13,293 bases of DNA from CAYJHC01 sp964370035 (GTDB lineage: Bacteria > Bacillota > Clostridia > Peptostreptococcales > Anaerovoracaceae). Within the stretch, counting starts at the first letter, position 1; every line of letters starts with the position of its first letter. Both the position numbers and the translations under genes were made by a program. Positions 13,272-13,293 of the stretch are shown here, piece by piece. Location: NCBI GenBank assembly GCA_964370035.1, contig CAYJGT010000044.1, positions 1 to 13,293 on the forward strand, written 5' to 3'. A model generated the notes under the pieces. That model had not been told where the DNA came from. It saw only the letters and a program-made list of their open reading frames with translations, and ran no database searches.

Positions 13272-13293
13272 TCGCTACCTGCCATTGCGAAGG

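Overview
The window is AT-rich DNA with strong AGGAGG-type ribosome binding sites, tightly packed operons and sigma-A-like promoters (TTGnnA, 17 bp, TATAAT). This fits a low-GC anaerobic Firmicute, most likely a clostridium or a Lachnospiraceae relative. The gene families (Ech hydrogenase, a DUF4860-type pilus-cluster protein, a transglutaminase-like lipoprotein) support that, but no species can be named from the sequence. All convincing genes are on the + strand.

Region 1 (about 86-5343) is a probable operon for a type IV pilus or related secretion machine. It starts at a good promoter (86-114), followed by a transglutaminase-fold lipoprotein, the inner-membrane platform protein PilC/GspF, and a short membrane-anchored protein cut by an assembly gap (100 N at 2506-2605). 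After the gap come the end of a DUF4860-like protein, a pilin-like protein, another membrane-anchored protein of unknown role, and a PilT-type ATPase. A hairpin plus T-tract at 5290-5343 closes it. No extension ATPase, major pilin or prepilin peptidase is visible; some could lie in the gap, whose true size is unknown.

Region 2 (about 5420-7685) is a single-gene unit. It has its own promoter, an unusually long and repeat-rich leader (two 25-bp direct repeats and a perfect 12-bp-arm palindrome), a membrane GGDEF-EAL protein, and a terminator 15 nt after the stop. The EAL domain keeps its catalytic residues and the GGDEF domain has lost key ones, so the protein is probably a c-di-GMP phosphodiesterase.

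Region 3 (about 7869-13193) is a complete echABCDEF operon for a six-subunit, membrane-bound, energy-converting group 4 [NiFe] hydrogenase, in the gene order known from Methanosarcina barkeri. EchA and EchB form the ion-translocating membrane arm. EchC (one 4Fe-4S cluster), EchD, EchE (NiFe site) and EchF (two 4Fe-4S clusters) form the peripheral arm. The complex would oxidise reduced ferredoxin, make H2 and pump ions, or run in reverse. Maturation (hyp) genes are not in the window. The end of the window holds a perfect AT-rich palindrome of unknown role.

The three units have separate promoters. A link between the c-di-GMP enzyme and the neighbouring pilus operon is plausible but only inferred.
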